Under the pieces are notes generated by a model. That model worked only from the letters and a program-made list of their open reading frames with translations. It made no database searches and had not been told where the DNA came from. Source: Rhodocyclus gracilis (lineage in GTDB: Bacteria; Pseudomonadota; Gammaproteobacteria; Burkholderiales; Rhodocyclaceae). Taken from it: a stretch of 64,000 bases of DNA. The position numbers were made by a program, and so were the translations under genes. The stretch covers positions 118,390 to 182,389 of the forward strand of contig NZ_WIXJ01000006.1 in assembly GCF_009617575.1 (NCBI RefSeq), given 5' to 3'. Of the stretch, positions 57,279 through 64,000 are shown in pieces. Position 1 is the stretch's first letter. The number at the start of each line of letters is the position of its first letter.

Positions 57279-57878
57279 CTACTTGCGCATCGCCTTTTCC
57301 GACGGCGTCAGCGCGTCGATGAAGCCTTGACGGCTGAAAATGCGTTCCGCGTACTTCATCAGCGGCGCCGCGCTCTTCGGCAGTTCAATGTTGTAGTGAT
57401 CCAGACGCCAGAGCAAGGGCGCAATCGCCACGTCGAGCATCGAGAACTCTTCGCCCAGCATATGCTTTTGCTTGGCGAAAACAGGGGCCATTTCGGTCAG
57501 ACGATCGCGGATCTGCTGACGGGCCTTTTCGGCGTGCGCCTTCTGGTTCTTTTCCAGCGCTTCGATATGCGCAAAGATTTCGCGCTCCATCGTCACCAGC
57601 AGCTGACGCGCACGCGCACGCATGATGGGATCCGGCGGCATCAGCTGCGGATGCGGGAAGCGCTCATCGATGTACTCGTTGATGATGTTCGGCTCGAACA
57701 GGACGAGATCGCGCTCGACGAGAACGGGCACGCGGTTGTGCGGGTTGATGACCGCAATATCTTCCGGCTTGTTGAAGACGTCGACGTCAATCACCTGAAA
57801 ATCCATGCCCTTTTCGTACAGGACGATGCGGCAGCGGTGACTGAACGGGCAGGTAGTCCCCGAATAGAGGTTCATCAT
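57279..57878 (-). CDS. sspA: Stringent starvation protein A
   Basis: RNA-polymerase-associated regulator of 199 residues with a glutathione-transferase fold but no transferase activity. The N-terminal thioredoxin-like part reads LYSGTTCPFSHRCRIVLYEKGMDF and the family PHNRVPVLVERDL and LFEPNIINEYIDERFPHPQL are clear; the C-terminal helical domain has LDVAIAPLLWRLDHY. ATG codons at 57878 and 57875 are adjacent, with AGGG ahead. It follows the bc1 operon after a strong terminator, in a conserved order petABC-sspA-sspB. Confidence 0.95.
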   Translation of the reverse strand: MMNLYSGTTCPFSHRCRIVLYEKGMDFQVIDVDVFNKPEDIAVINPHNRVPVLVERDLVLFEPNIINEYIDERFPHPQLMPPDPIMRARARQLLVTMEREIFAHIEALEKNQKAHAEKARQQIRDRLTEMAPVFAKQKHMLGEEFSMLDVAIAPLLWRLDHYNIELPKSAAPLMKYAERIFSRQGFIDALTPSEKAMRK

Positions 57879-57891
57879 GTTCTTAACCCTC

Positions 57892-57950
57892 AAAAAAATT
57901 CGGCATCGCGACAACACGGAGGCAATCCTGCCTCCGTGCCGACGATGCCG
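57892..57950 (-). terminator. Two-stem terminator after the cytochrome bc1 operon
   Basis: On the minus strand an outer stem CGGCATCG/CGATGCCG (57950-57943 with 57908-57901) encloses a perfect 10-base stem CACGGAGGCA/TGCCTCCGTG with a 4-base loop, and AATTTTTTT follows. It ends petABC just before sspA. Confidence 0.9.
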
Positions 57951-57979
57951 CGAACCGGAATTCCGGAGCGGAAGGAAAC

Positions 57980-58705
57980 TTAGTGCACGTCCTTCCAGTA
58001 TTCCTTCTTCAACAGATACGCCGCGGCGAAGAGAACGCCGAGGAAGAGCAGCACACCAACGCCGATCTTCTTACGCAAACCCGCTTCCGGTTCGGCTGCC
58101 CAAACCAGGAAGCCGACCAGATCACCGATCTGCTTGTCGTACTCCTCGGGAGAAAGCTGGCCCGGCACGACGAGTTCGAGCTTGTGGTTTTCGTGATCGA
58201 AGTGCTGCTCGCCTTGCAGCTGCCAGAGAACGTGCGGCATGCCGACGTTTTCGAAAATCACGTTGTTCCAGCCGGTCGGACGATTCTCGTCGCGGTAGAA
58301 CGAGCGCAAATAGGTGTAGAGCCAGTCAGCACCACTGCCGTCGCCGGATGCACGCGAACGGGCGATCAGTGACAGATCGGGGGGCGTGGCGCCGAACCAC
58401 TTCTTTTGCTCTTCCGGGCGGGCCGCGATCTTCATCTGCTCACCGATCTTGTCGGCGGTGAACATCAGATTATCTTTGACCTGCTCTTCCGTCAGACCGA
58501 GCTCCGTCAAGCGGTTGTAGCGCAGTTGGCTGGCACCGTGACAGGTCAGGCAGTAATTGACGAAGATCTTCGCGCCGTTCTGCAACGCGGCCGGGTCGCC
58601 CTGCACATCAGGCGCACGGTCGAGGTGCACCGAGGTGTTGGCAAAGGCTGCAAGCGGTGCGAAACAGAACGCCAGCACCAGCGTCTTCAGTGAGTTCGCT
58701 TTCAT
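57980..58705 (-). CDS. petC: Cytochrome c1 of the bc1 complex
   Basis: Periplasmic haem-carrying subunit of complex III, 241 residues. It has a signal peptide (residues 1-22), the haem c site CLTCH (Cys52, Cys55, His56), the axial Met region (VGMPHVLWQLQG), and a C-terminal membrane anchor (GVGVLLFLGVLFAAAYLL). ATG 58705 overlaps the stop of cytochrome b (ATGA); the frame continues upstream inside petB but without meaning. Confidence 0.95.
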   Translation of the reverse strand: MKANSLKTLVLAFCFAPLAAFANTSVHLDRAPDVQGDPAALQNGAKIFVNYCLTCHGASQLRYNRLTELGLTEEQVKDNLMFTADKIGEQMKIAARPEEQKKWFGATPPDLSLIARSRASGDGSGADWLYTYLRSFYRDENRPTGWNNVIFENVGMPHVLWQLQGEQHFDHENHKLELVVPGQLSPEEYDKQIGDLVGFLVWAAEPEAGLRKKIGVGVLLFLGVLFAAAYLLKKEYWKDVH

Positions 58706-60003
58706 TTGAACGTCACCCTTTCCGGTTCGGGTTTGTACTTGTCGATCTTCGTGTACCACGGCATTGCCAGGAAGAACGCGAAGTACACGAGCGTGCCGAT
58801 CTGGCTGAGAACTTCGCTGGCGGGAGACGGCGGTTGTGCGCCGAGATAGCCGAGCATGAAGAAGGAGACGAGGAAGGCGGCGAGGAAGCCCTTGTAGATC
58901 GGGCCGCGATAGCGGATCGACTTGACCGGGCTCTTGTCGAGCCAGGGCAGGAAGGCAATCACCAGAACACCTGCGCCCATCAACACAACACCCCAGAACT
59001 TCGCGTCCAGACCCAGCAGCGGCCAGACCATCGCACGCAGCATCGAGTAGTACGGCGTGAAGTACCAGACCGGCGCAATGTGCGGCGGCGTCTTCAGCGG
59101 GTCCGCCGGGATGAAGTTGTTGTACTCGAGGAAGTAACCGCCACCTTCAGGCGCGAAGAAGACGATGATCGAGAAGACAATCAGGAAGCCGACAACGACC
59201 GCGATATCCTTCACCGTGTAGTACGGATGGAAGGGGATGCCGTCGAGCGGAATGCCGTTCGCGTCTTTCTTCTTCTTGATTTCGATACCGTCCGGGTTGT
59301 TCGAGCCGACTTCGTGCAGCGCCAGAATGTGCGCAGCCACCAGACCGATCAGCACCAGCGGCACCGCGATGACGTGGAAGGAGAAGAAGCGGTTGAGCGT
59401 GGCGTCGCCGATAACGAAGTCACCGCGCACCCAGATCGACAGCGGCTCACCGACCAGCGGAATGGCCGAGAAGAGATTGACGATCACCTGCGCGCCCCAG
59501 TACGACATCTGGCCCCACGGCAGCAGGTAGCCCATGAAGGCCTCCGCCATCAGGCAGAGGAAGATGAGCGAACCGAAGATCCAGATCAACTCACGCGGCT
59601 GACGGTACGAACCGTAAATCAGGCCGCGATACATGTGCATGTAGACGACGATGAAGAAGGCCGACGCTCCGGTCGAGTGCATGTAGCGAATCAGCCAGCC
59701 CCACGGCACGTCGCGCATGATGTATTCGACACTGGCGAAAGCCACGGGAATACCGCTGGCATTGAGCGAGGCATCCGGCTTGTAGTGCATGACCAGAAAA
59801 ATACCGGTCACGACTTGAATCACCAGCACGAGAATCGCCAGCGAGCCGAAGAAGTAGAGGAAGTTGAAGTTTTTCGGCGCGTAGTACTCGGAGAGGTGAG
59901 CGCGCCACATCGAGGTCGCCGGGAAGCGGGCGTCGAACCACTCAAGCACGTTGCCCTGAACCGAGCCGTCCGACTTGTACTTCTCGTAGTTGGTATTAGC
60001 CAT
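58702..60003 (-). CDS. petB: Cytochrome b of the bc1 complex
   Basis: Quinol-oxidising core subunit of complex III with eight membrane helices in 433 residues. Four haem-ligand His are in MHSTGASAFFIVVYMHMYRG and SFHVIAVPLVLIGLVAAHILALHEVG, and the Qo-site PEWY is replaced here by PVWYFTPYY, as in bacterial bc1 complexes with PVW variants. It lies 3 bases after the Rieske gene and overlaps petC. The full-length cytochrome b (not split as b6/subunit IV) is usual for proteobacteria. Confidence 0.95.
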   Translation of the reverse strand: MANTNYEKYKSDGSVQGNVLEWFDARFPATSMWRAHLSEYYAPKNFNFLYFFGSLAILVLVIQVVTGIFLVMHYKPDASLNASGIPVAFASVEYIMRDVPWGWLIRYMHSTGASAFFIVVYMHMYRGLIYGSYRQPRELIWIFGSLIFLCLMAEAFMGYLLPWGQMSYWGAQVIVNLFSAIPLVGEPLSIWVRGDFVIGDATLNRFFSFHVIAVPLVLIGLVAAHILALHEVGSNNPDGIEIKKKKDANGIPLDGIPFHPYYTVKDIAVVVGFLIVFSIIVFFAPEGGGYFLEYNNFIPADPLKTPPHIAPVWYFTPYYSMLRAMVWPLLGLDAKFWGVVLMGAGVLVIAFLPWLDKSPVKSIRYRGPIYKGFLAAFLVSFFMLGYLGAQPPSPASEVLSQIGTLVYFAFFLAMPWYTKIDKYKPEPERVTFK

Positions 60004-60006
60004 CGC

Positions 60007-60603
60007 TTAAGCCCCCTTCTTGTCTTCGCCGATGAGGATGCGCGTATCGGCCAGATAGGTGTGCGGCGGCACCGGGAGATTGATAGGCGCCGGCTTGTTC
60101 TTGAAGACACGGCCGGCAAAGTCGAAGGTCGAGCCATGGCACGGGCACAGGAAGCCCCCCAGCCACTCCGGCGGCATCCCTTCGACCGTACCGCTCTTGA
60201 ACTTCTGCCCAGGAGAACATCCGAGGTGCGTACAGATACCCACGACCACCATGTAGTTCGGTTTGATCGAGCGGGTTTCGTTGTGGCAGTACTCGGGCTG
60301 CTGCGGCACGTCGCACTTGGGATCGACCAACAGATCGGTCAACTTGCCCAGCGACGCGAGCATTTCTTCAGTACGGTTGATGATCCAGACCGGCTTGCCG
60401 CGCCATTCGACGGTCATCATCTGACCCGGCTCAAGCTTGCTGACATCGACTTCGACCGGAGCACCCGCTGCCTTGGCACGCTCGGACGGCAGCATGCTCG
60501 ACAGGAAGGGCACAAGAGCGCCAATCGCTCCAACTCCGCCGACGGCGGCGGTGGCGAAAATCAAACGTCGCCTGCCGTCGTCCACTTTGCATTCATTGCT
60601 CAT
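60007..60603 (-). CDS. petA: Rieske iron-sulfur subunit of the bc1 complex
   Basis: Carries electrons from quinol to cytochrome c1. The 198-residue protein has a twin-arginine-type N-terminal anchor (DDGRRRLIFATAAVGGVGA) and the cluster ligands CTHLGC and CPCHGS, with an insertion of family type between them. First gene of petABC. A consensus-like TATAAT lies 43 bases upstream. Confidence 0.96.
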   Translation of the reverse strand: MSNECKVDDGRRRLIFATAAVGGVGAIGALVPFLSSMLPSERAKAAGAPVEVDVSKLEPGQMMTVEWRGKPVWIINRTEEMLASLGKLTDLLVDPKCDVPQQPEYCHNETRSIKPNYMVVVGICTHLGCSPGQKFKSGTVEGMPPEWLGGFLCPCHGSTFDFAGRVFKNKPAPINLPVPPHTYLADTRILIGEDKKGA

Positions 60604-60645
60604 AGCGCTGATCCCTAGGACTATGGAAGGAATTGAAAACCAGCG

Positions 60646-60674
60646 ATTATACGCCCCTCAGCCATCTTATTGAA
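60646..60674 (-). promoter_or_regulatory. Promoter of the petABC operon
   Basis: On the minus strand TTCAAT (60674-60669) and a perfect TATAAT (60651-60646) are 17 bases apart, about 40 bases before the petA start. The -10 match is strong, the -35 moderate. Confidence 0.65.
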
Positions 60675-60726
60675 AGGGCGCTTGGACTCTACCAAGATTG
60701 TCGCGGTTCGGAAACACCAGCACGAA

Positions 60727-61326
60727 TCACGCCAGACTTCGTCTTTCGCGTACGGCCTGCGCCAACGTGCCGGGGTCGACATACTCCAGCTCGCCGCCTA
60801 CCGGCACCCCACGGGCAATGCGAGTGACACTCAACCCACGGGCGCGAGCACCTTCGCTCAAATAGTGCGCGGTAGCCTCGCCTTCGTTGGTGAAATTGGT
60901 CGCCAGAATGAGTTCTTTGACCACGCCATCGCTTGCACGTGCCAATACTCGCTCGAGCGACAGTTCGCGCGGCCCGACGCCATCAAGGGGCGAAAGACGC
61001 CCCATCAAAACATAGTAAAGCCCTGAATACGCGAGCGTTTGCTCCATCATATTCATGTCGACCGGCGACTCGACCACACACAGCAAACTCGCATCGCGCT
61101 GCGGCGAAAGGCAGCGTTCGCAAATATCCGCTTCGGTCAACGTGTTGCAGCGCTGGCAGTGACGCAGCGTTTCAAGCGACTGCATCAGCGCAGCAGCGAG
61201 TGCCGCCGCCCCGTCGCGATCACGCTGCAAGAGATAGTAAGCGATGCGCTGCGCCGATTTCGGCCCGACGCCAGGCAGGCAGCGCAGCGATTCGATCAGA
61301 TGATCGAGACTGTTGGTTGCCTTCAT
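60727..61326 (-). CDS. recR: Recombination mediator RecR
   Basis: Part of RecFOR, which loads RecA at gapped DNA. The 199-residue protein has the helix-hairpin-helix [20 protein letters not shown], a zinc finger at Cys57, Cys60, Cys69 and Cys72, and a TOPRIM domain ([35 protein letters not shown]). It ends the dnaX-ybaB-recR operon. A gap of 55 bases separates it from ybaB. Confidence 0.96.
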   Translation of the reverse strand: MKATNSLDHLIESLRCLPGVGPKSAQRIAYYLLQRDRDGAAALAAALMQSLETLRHCQRCNTLTEADICERCLSPQRDASLLCVVESPVDMNMMEQTLAYSGLYYVLMGRLSPLDGVGPRELSLERVLARASDGVVKELILATNFTNEGEATAHYLSEGARARGLSVTRIARGVPVGGELEYVDPGTLAQAVRERRSLA

Positions 61327-61381
61327 TCGCTCAGAGCGCCACAGCGCCGGATTTCAGACAATCGGCGAGCATTGCCATTCT

Positions 61382-61705
61382 TCAGAACGGCAGCTTGAAA
61401 CCGGCAGGCAGGCTGACGCCCGATGTCAGACCGGACATGCGCTCTTGCGAAACCTCGCTAGAGCGACGCGCCGCCGCGTTGAACGCTGCCGCAACGAGGT
61501 CTTCCAGCATTTCGCGATCATCCATCACCGAGGGATCGATCGTGACGCGCCGCACCTCGTGGTTACAGGTCATCACGACCTTGACCATACCGGCGCCGGA
61601 CTGGCCTTCCACTTCAATCTGCGCCAGTTGCTCCTGTGCCTTTTTCAGATTTTCCTGCATCTGCTGGGCCTGCTTCATCAGCCCCGCAATTCCGCCCTTC
61701 ATCAT
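61382..61705 (-). CDS. ybaB: Nucleoid-associated protein YbaB/EbfC
   Basis: Small dimeric DNA-binding protein of 107 residues. Seen are the N-terminal helix [20 protein letters not shown] and the strand region [20 protein letters not shown], followed by [30 protein letters not shown] precedes the ATG pair at 61705/61702. It lies between dnaX (20 bases) and recR. Confidence 0.95.
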   Translation of the reverse strand: MMKGGIAGLMKQAQQMQENLKKAQEQLAQIEVEGQSGAGMVKVVMTCNHEVRRVTIDPSVMDDREMLEDLVAAAFNAAARRSSEVSQERMSGLTSGVSLPAGFKLPF

Positions 61706-61724
61706 CGGTGTTTCCTCGCGTTCG

Positions 61725-63482
61725 TCAAACGGGTTTGATTGTGGATTCGAGCAGCGTCGCGCCAAAAAGATCTTTCGCTCCACTGACGAATCCATCGGAA
61801 TCCACGGCAGCCTGTGCGCGATCATGACTTTCGCGCCGCTGCTGCCGGGTTGTTTCCGCGGGCGTCGTCGCATCGACGTCGCCCACTTCCATATTCAGGC
61901 GCAGCGGGCGCCCGAAGTGTTCTACCAAGGCCTGCTGCAGTTTTTCTTGCGCCGAGCCCATCAGGAGGTGTTTCTGAGCCGCATCAAGGCGCAGCACGAT
62001 TTCTCTTTCTTCCACGCGGCGCAACTCGCAGTGCTGGCCGAGTTCACGCGCGAAGCGTCCCACTTTGAGTTCGCTGAGGATCGACGCCCAATCCGCGTTC
62101 TCCGCCTTACCGGCAGAGACATCGTGTGAAATCGACACTGACCGAGGCAACGCAGAAGGCGTCTGCGGCGCCGACGTTTCTACCGGAGCATACAGCGAAT
62201 CCGCGCACGACGACTCCGTGGGCAAATGGTCGGCCGCATAGCGGGGCGACGACTCGGAGGCCAGGAATACCTGCGAAGGTTCTGAAGCCTTCGCAACGGG
62301 AGCGATAGTGGCGGCAGCCATCAGACCTGCCGGCCGTACCAGCGCCACTTCAGCCCGGCGTCGGTCAGTCGACGGTACGGCCTGTGCAACATCAGCAGAC
62401 GTCGCCGGCCTGAACGCGAATAGCCGCAACAAGGTCATCACGAAACCAGATGCGGCATCCGGAGCCAAAGGAAGATCACGCCGTCCGTGGATGACGATCT
62501 GGTAAGCAAGCTGCACGAACTCCGGATCGAACCTGCCAGCAAGCGCCTGCAAGCGAACGGCCTCAGCATCGTCTGCGGCCGCCGCCGGAGCCAACTGGGC
62601 AATCTGCATGCGCGTCAGCAATGCCGCCAGTTCCTGCAAGGCCAGATCGAACGACAGGCTTCGTTCGGCCATCGCCTCGCCCACGTGCAACAAGGCGGTG
62701 GAATCGTCGCCGCTCAAAGCTTCGAGAATCTCAAACAGGTGATCGAGATCAACGCTACCGAGCATCTCGCGCACGCCAGCCTCCTGCAACGCGCCCGCGC
62801 CATGTGCCACCGCCTGGTCGAGGAGAGACAACGCGTCGCGCATGCTGCCCCCCGCAGAGCGCGCCAACAGGGACAAGGCCGCGCCTTCGGCGGAGATTCC
62901 CTCCGCGGCGAGTATCGACTGCAGGTGAGCCACGATGGCCGGCACCGTCATCTGCTTGAGGTTGAACTGCAGACAGCGCGAGAGGACCGTCACCGGGATC
63001 TTCTGCGGGTCGGTCGTCGCCAGGATGAATTTCACGTGTTCCGGCGGCTCTTCAAGCGTCTTCAACATGGCATTGAAAGCCGAGGTCGACAGCATGTGTA
63101 CTTCGTCAATGACGTAGACCTTGAAGCGCCCCCGCGTCGGCGCGTAGACGGCGTTTTCGAGCAACTGCCGCATCTCTTCGACACGGGTATTCGTCGCCGC
63201 GTCGACTTCCAAAAGGTCGACAAAACGCCCGGCATCGATCTCCTGACAGGCCGCACAGACCCCACACGGCGACGCCGAGACGCCTTGCTCACAGTTCAGC
63301 GACTTCGCGAGGATGCGGGCCAGCGTCGTTTTACCAACACCGCGCGTTCCGGTGAACAAGTAGGCGTGATGGAGCCGATTCTCCGTCAAGGCGTGCGTCA
63401 AGGCGCGGACCACATGCTCTTGGCCCACCAAGGTCGAGAACGATTTGGGACGCCATTTGCGCGCCAGAACTTGATAACTCAT
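61725..63482 (-). CDS. dnaX: DNA polymerase III subunits gamma/tau
   Basis: Clamp-loader ATPase of 585 residues. Walker [10 protein letters not shown] is at 45-53, the zinc cysteines at exactly 64, 73, 76 and 79, Walker [10 protein letters not shown] near 125 and the sensor [19 protein letters not shown] near 155. The C-terminal third is divergent and Ala/Ser-rich up to a tau-type domain with [17 protein letters not shown]. No A-rich slippery heptamer of the E. coli type is evident, so production of a gamma form by frameshift is not supported here. Downstream of the SRP RNA gene. Confidence 0.95.
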   Translation of the reverse strand: MSYQVLARKWRPKSFSTLVGQEHVVRALTHALTENRLHHAYLFTGTRGVGKTTLARILAKSLNCEQGVSASPCGVCAACQEIDAGRFVDLLEVDAATNTRVEEMRQLLENAVYAPTRGRFKVYVIDEVHMLSTSAFNAMLKTLEEPPEHVKFILATTDPQKIPVTVLSRCLQFNLKQMTVPAIVAHLQSILAAEGISAEGAALSLLARSAGGSMRDALSLLDQAVAHGAGALQEAGVREMLGSVDLDHLFEILEALSGDDSTALLHVGEAMAERSLSFDLALQELAALLTRMQIAQLAPAAAADDAEAVRLQALAGRFDPEFVQLAYQIVIHGRRDLPLAPDAASGFVMTLLRLFAFRPATSADVAQAVPSTDRRRAEVALVRPAGLMAAATIAPVAKASEPSQVFLASESSPRYAADHLPTESSCADSLYAPVETSAPQTPSALPRSVSISHDVSAGKAENADWASILSELKVGRFARELGQHCELRRVEEREIVLRLDAAQKHLLMGSAQEKLQQALVEHFGRPLRLNMEVGDVDATTPAETTRQQRRESHDRAQAAVDSDGFVSGAKDLFGATLLESTIKPV

Positions 63483-63596
63483 GCGCGGATAGTAGCAGAG
63501 GGAGGGGAGCGAGTGCCGTTTAGGGAACGCTGGCAGATTGCACGCCACAGGGGGCGCCAAGCGCCGCGGACACAAAAACGAAAGTGGCGAGCCTTA

Positions 63597-63684
63597 CCCC
63601 GGCACTTATGAAAAGCGACTGTGGCTGCTTCCTTCCGGACCTGACCAGATTCACCGCTCCACAATGCGAGGAGACCCGCCGAGC
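63597..63684 (-). ncRNA. ffs: Signal recognition particle RNA, small bacterial (4.5S) type
   Basis: The minus strand has the invariant SRP domain IV loop GGTCAGGTCCGGAAGGAAGCAGCC, here read at about 63650-63625, within a hairpin about 88 bases long whose ends pair (CTCGGC with GCCGGG). A TACAAT box lies 4-7 bases before the start. It is located just upstream of dnaX, as in related bacteria. Confidence 0.93.
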
Positions 63685-63687
63685 GCA

Positions 63688-63693
63688 ATTGTA
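63688..63693 (-). promoter_or_regulatory. -10 element of the SRP RNA gene
   Basis: TACAAT on the minus strand ends about 4-6 bases before the deduced 5' end of ffs, the right distance. A matching -35 is weak (TGTCTT at 18 bases). Confidence 0.5.
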
Positions 63694-63931
63694 CTACACA
63701 CCAGCCAGCAGAAGACACTCGGCGCAAGCCAGCGGGAGACCAACGTCCCCCTGCCGCACCAACAGCCTGCAGACAAAGGCTCGTACAACTGTCGCTGGAG
63801 AGGCTCCGCGCGCAAGTCTTCGCGCCATCGCTTCGAGGAGGTGTACCGTCCATCGCCGAGAACGGTGGCGGTGTTCGCCGATGCTGTCACGGAAGGCCAG
63901 TTTTTTTGGAATTGCGGGCGTACACGCACGA

Positions 63932-63962
63932 CGCCCCTCGATGCCTATGGGCATGAGGGGCG
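63932..63962. terminator. Hairpin after the ribosomal RNA operon
   Basis: CGCCCCTC (63932-63939) pairs with GAGGGGCG (63955-63962), extended inside by ATGCC/GGCAT with a 4-base loop. It lies 16 bases beyond the end of the 5S rRNA on the minus strand. No T-run follows directly, but position and strength suggest the rRNA operon terminator. Confidence 0.6.
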
Positions 63963-63977
63963 CGGTGACGGAATGGG

Positions 63978-64000
63978 AGCCTGGCGGTGACCTACTTTCG
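63978..64000 (-). rRNA. rrf: 5S rRNA, 3' end only
   Basis: The minus strand reads CGAAAGTAGGTCACCGCCAGGCT at the window edge, the conserved 3' end of betaproteobacterial 5S rRNA. The rest of the gene and, presumably, 23S lie beyond the window. Confidence 0.9.

Noticed and set aside
58657..60618. A 653-codon plus-strand frame across petA and petB.
   Set aside because: Low-complexity, Glu/Arg/His-rich, no motif; the bc1 genes on the other strand are complete.
61725..62110. Programmed frameshift in dnaX giving a short gamma subunit.
   Set aside because: No A AAA AAG-type slippery heptamer is present in the expected region; the only short A-run (GAAAAACTG) is not a classical slip site.

Overview
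The window looks like chromosomal DNA of a GC-rich betaproteobacterium, most likely of the Rhodocyclales. Four things support this: the gene order rrn 5S - ffs - dnaX - ybaB - recR and petABC - sspA - sspB, the 3' end of a 5S rRNA of betaproteobacterial type, paired cyanophycin synthetase genes with their associated ABC transporter, and an oxygen-independent cobalamin pathway. The order-level placement is inference. No phage, insertion sequence or CRISPR array is visible; the window reads as backbone plus metabolic islands.

Region 1 (1-16.6 kb) is a cobalt/cobalamin island. Two cobalamin riboswitches lie back to back: one reads left into a TonB-dependent receptor, a PepSY membrane protein and a TonB (cut by the window edge); the other reads right into a 13-gene operon with a cobalt ECF transporter (cbiMNQO) and corrin-ring genes cbiF, a two-domain cbiX with a His-rich tail, cbiC, cbiD, fused cbiET, cbiL, a split cbiG and cbiH. 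Genes for precorrin-6A reduction and for the steps after cobyrinate are absent. A large multi-PAS GGDEF/EAL protein follows.

Region 2 (20.8-25 kb) holds, on the minus strand, an RhlE-type helicase, ubiC, a DUF192 protein, a small exported protein and an RluE-type pseudouridine synthase. Region 3 (25-33 kb) is a cyanophycin cluster: ABC exporter with a zinc-ribbon N-terminus, DUF1854 protein, a shorter CphA2-like synthetase and a full-length CphA1. Region 4 (33-46 kb) has copper delivery genes (SCO-like fusion, PCuAC), menA, tRNA-Leu(CAA), queA-tgt, an ABC-F protein, a periplasmic PrxQ, a chemoreceptor, tRNA-Arg(CCU) and srkA.

Region 5 (45-56.6 kb) carries the uroporphyrinogen-III methyltransferase that supplies precorrin-2, a spermidine-synthase-like protein, a CzcCBA-type heavy-metal efflux operon with a divergent two-component system, a short CbiX and a YbiB homologue. 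Region 6 (56.7-64 kb) is housekeeping on the minus strand: sspB, sspA, the cytochrome bc1 operon, recR, ybaB, dnaX, the SRP RNA and the 3' end of a 5S rRNA.

A common thread is cobalt and tetrapyrrole economy: riboswitch-controlled uptake, ECF import, chelation, ring synthesis and, further along, SUMT, a second chelatase and a metal efflux pump. Cyanophycin storage and high-affinity copper delivery to oxidases fit a respiring organism of fluctuating environments.
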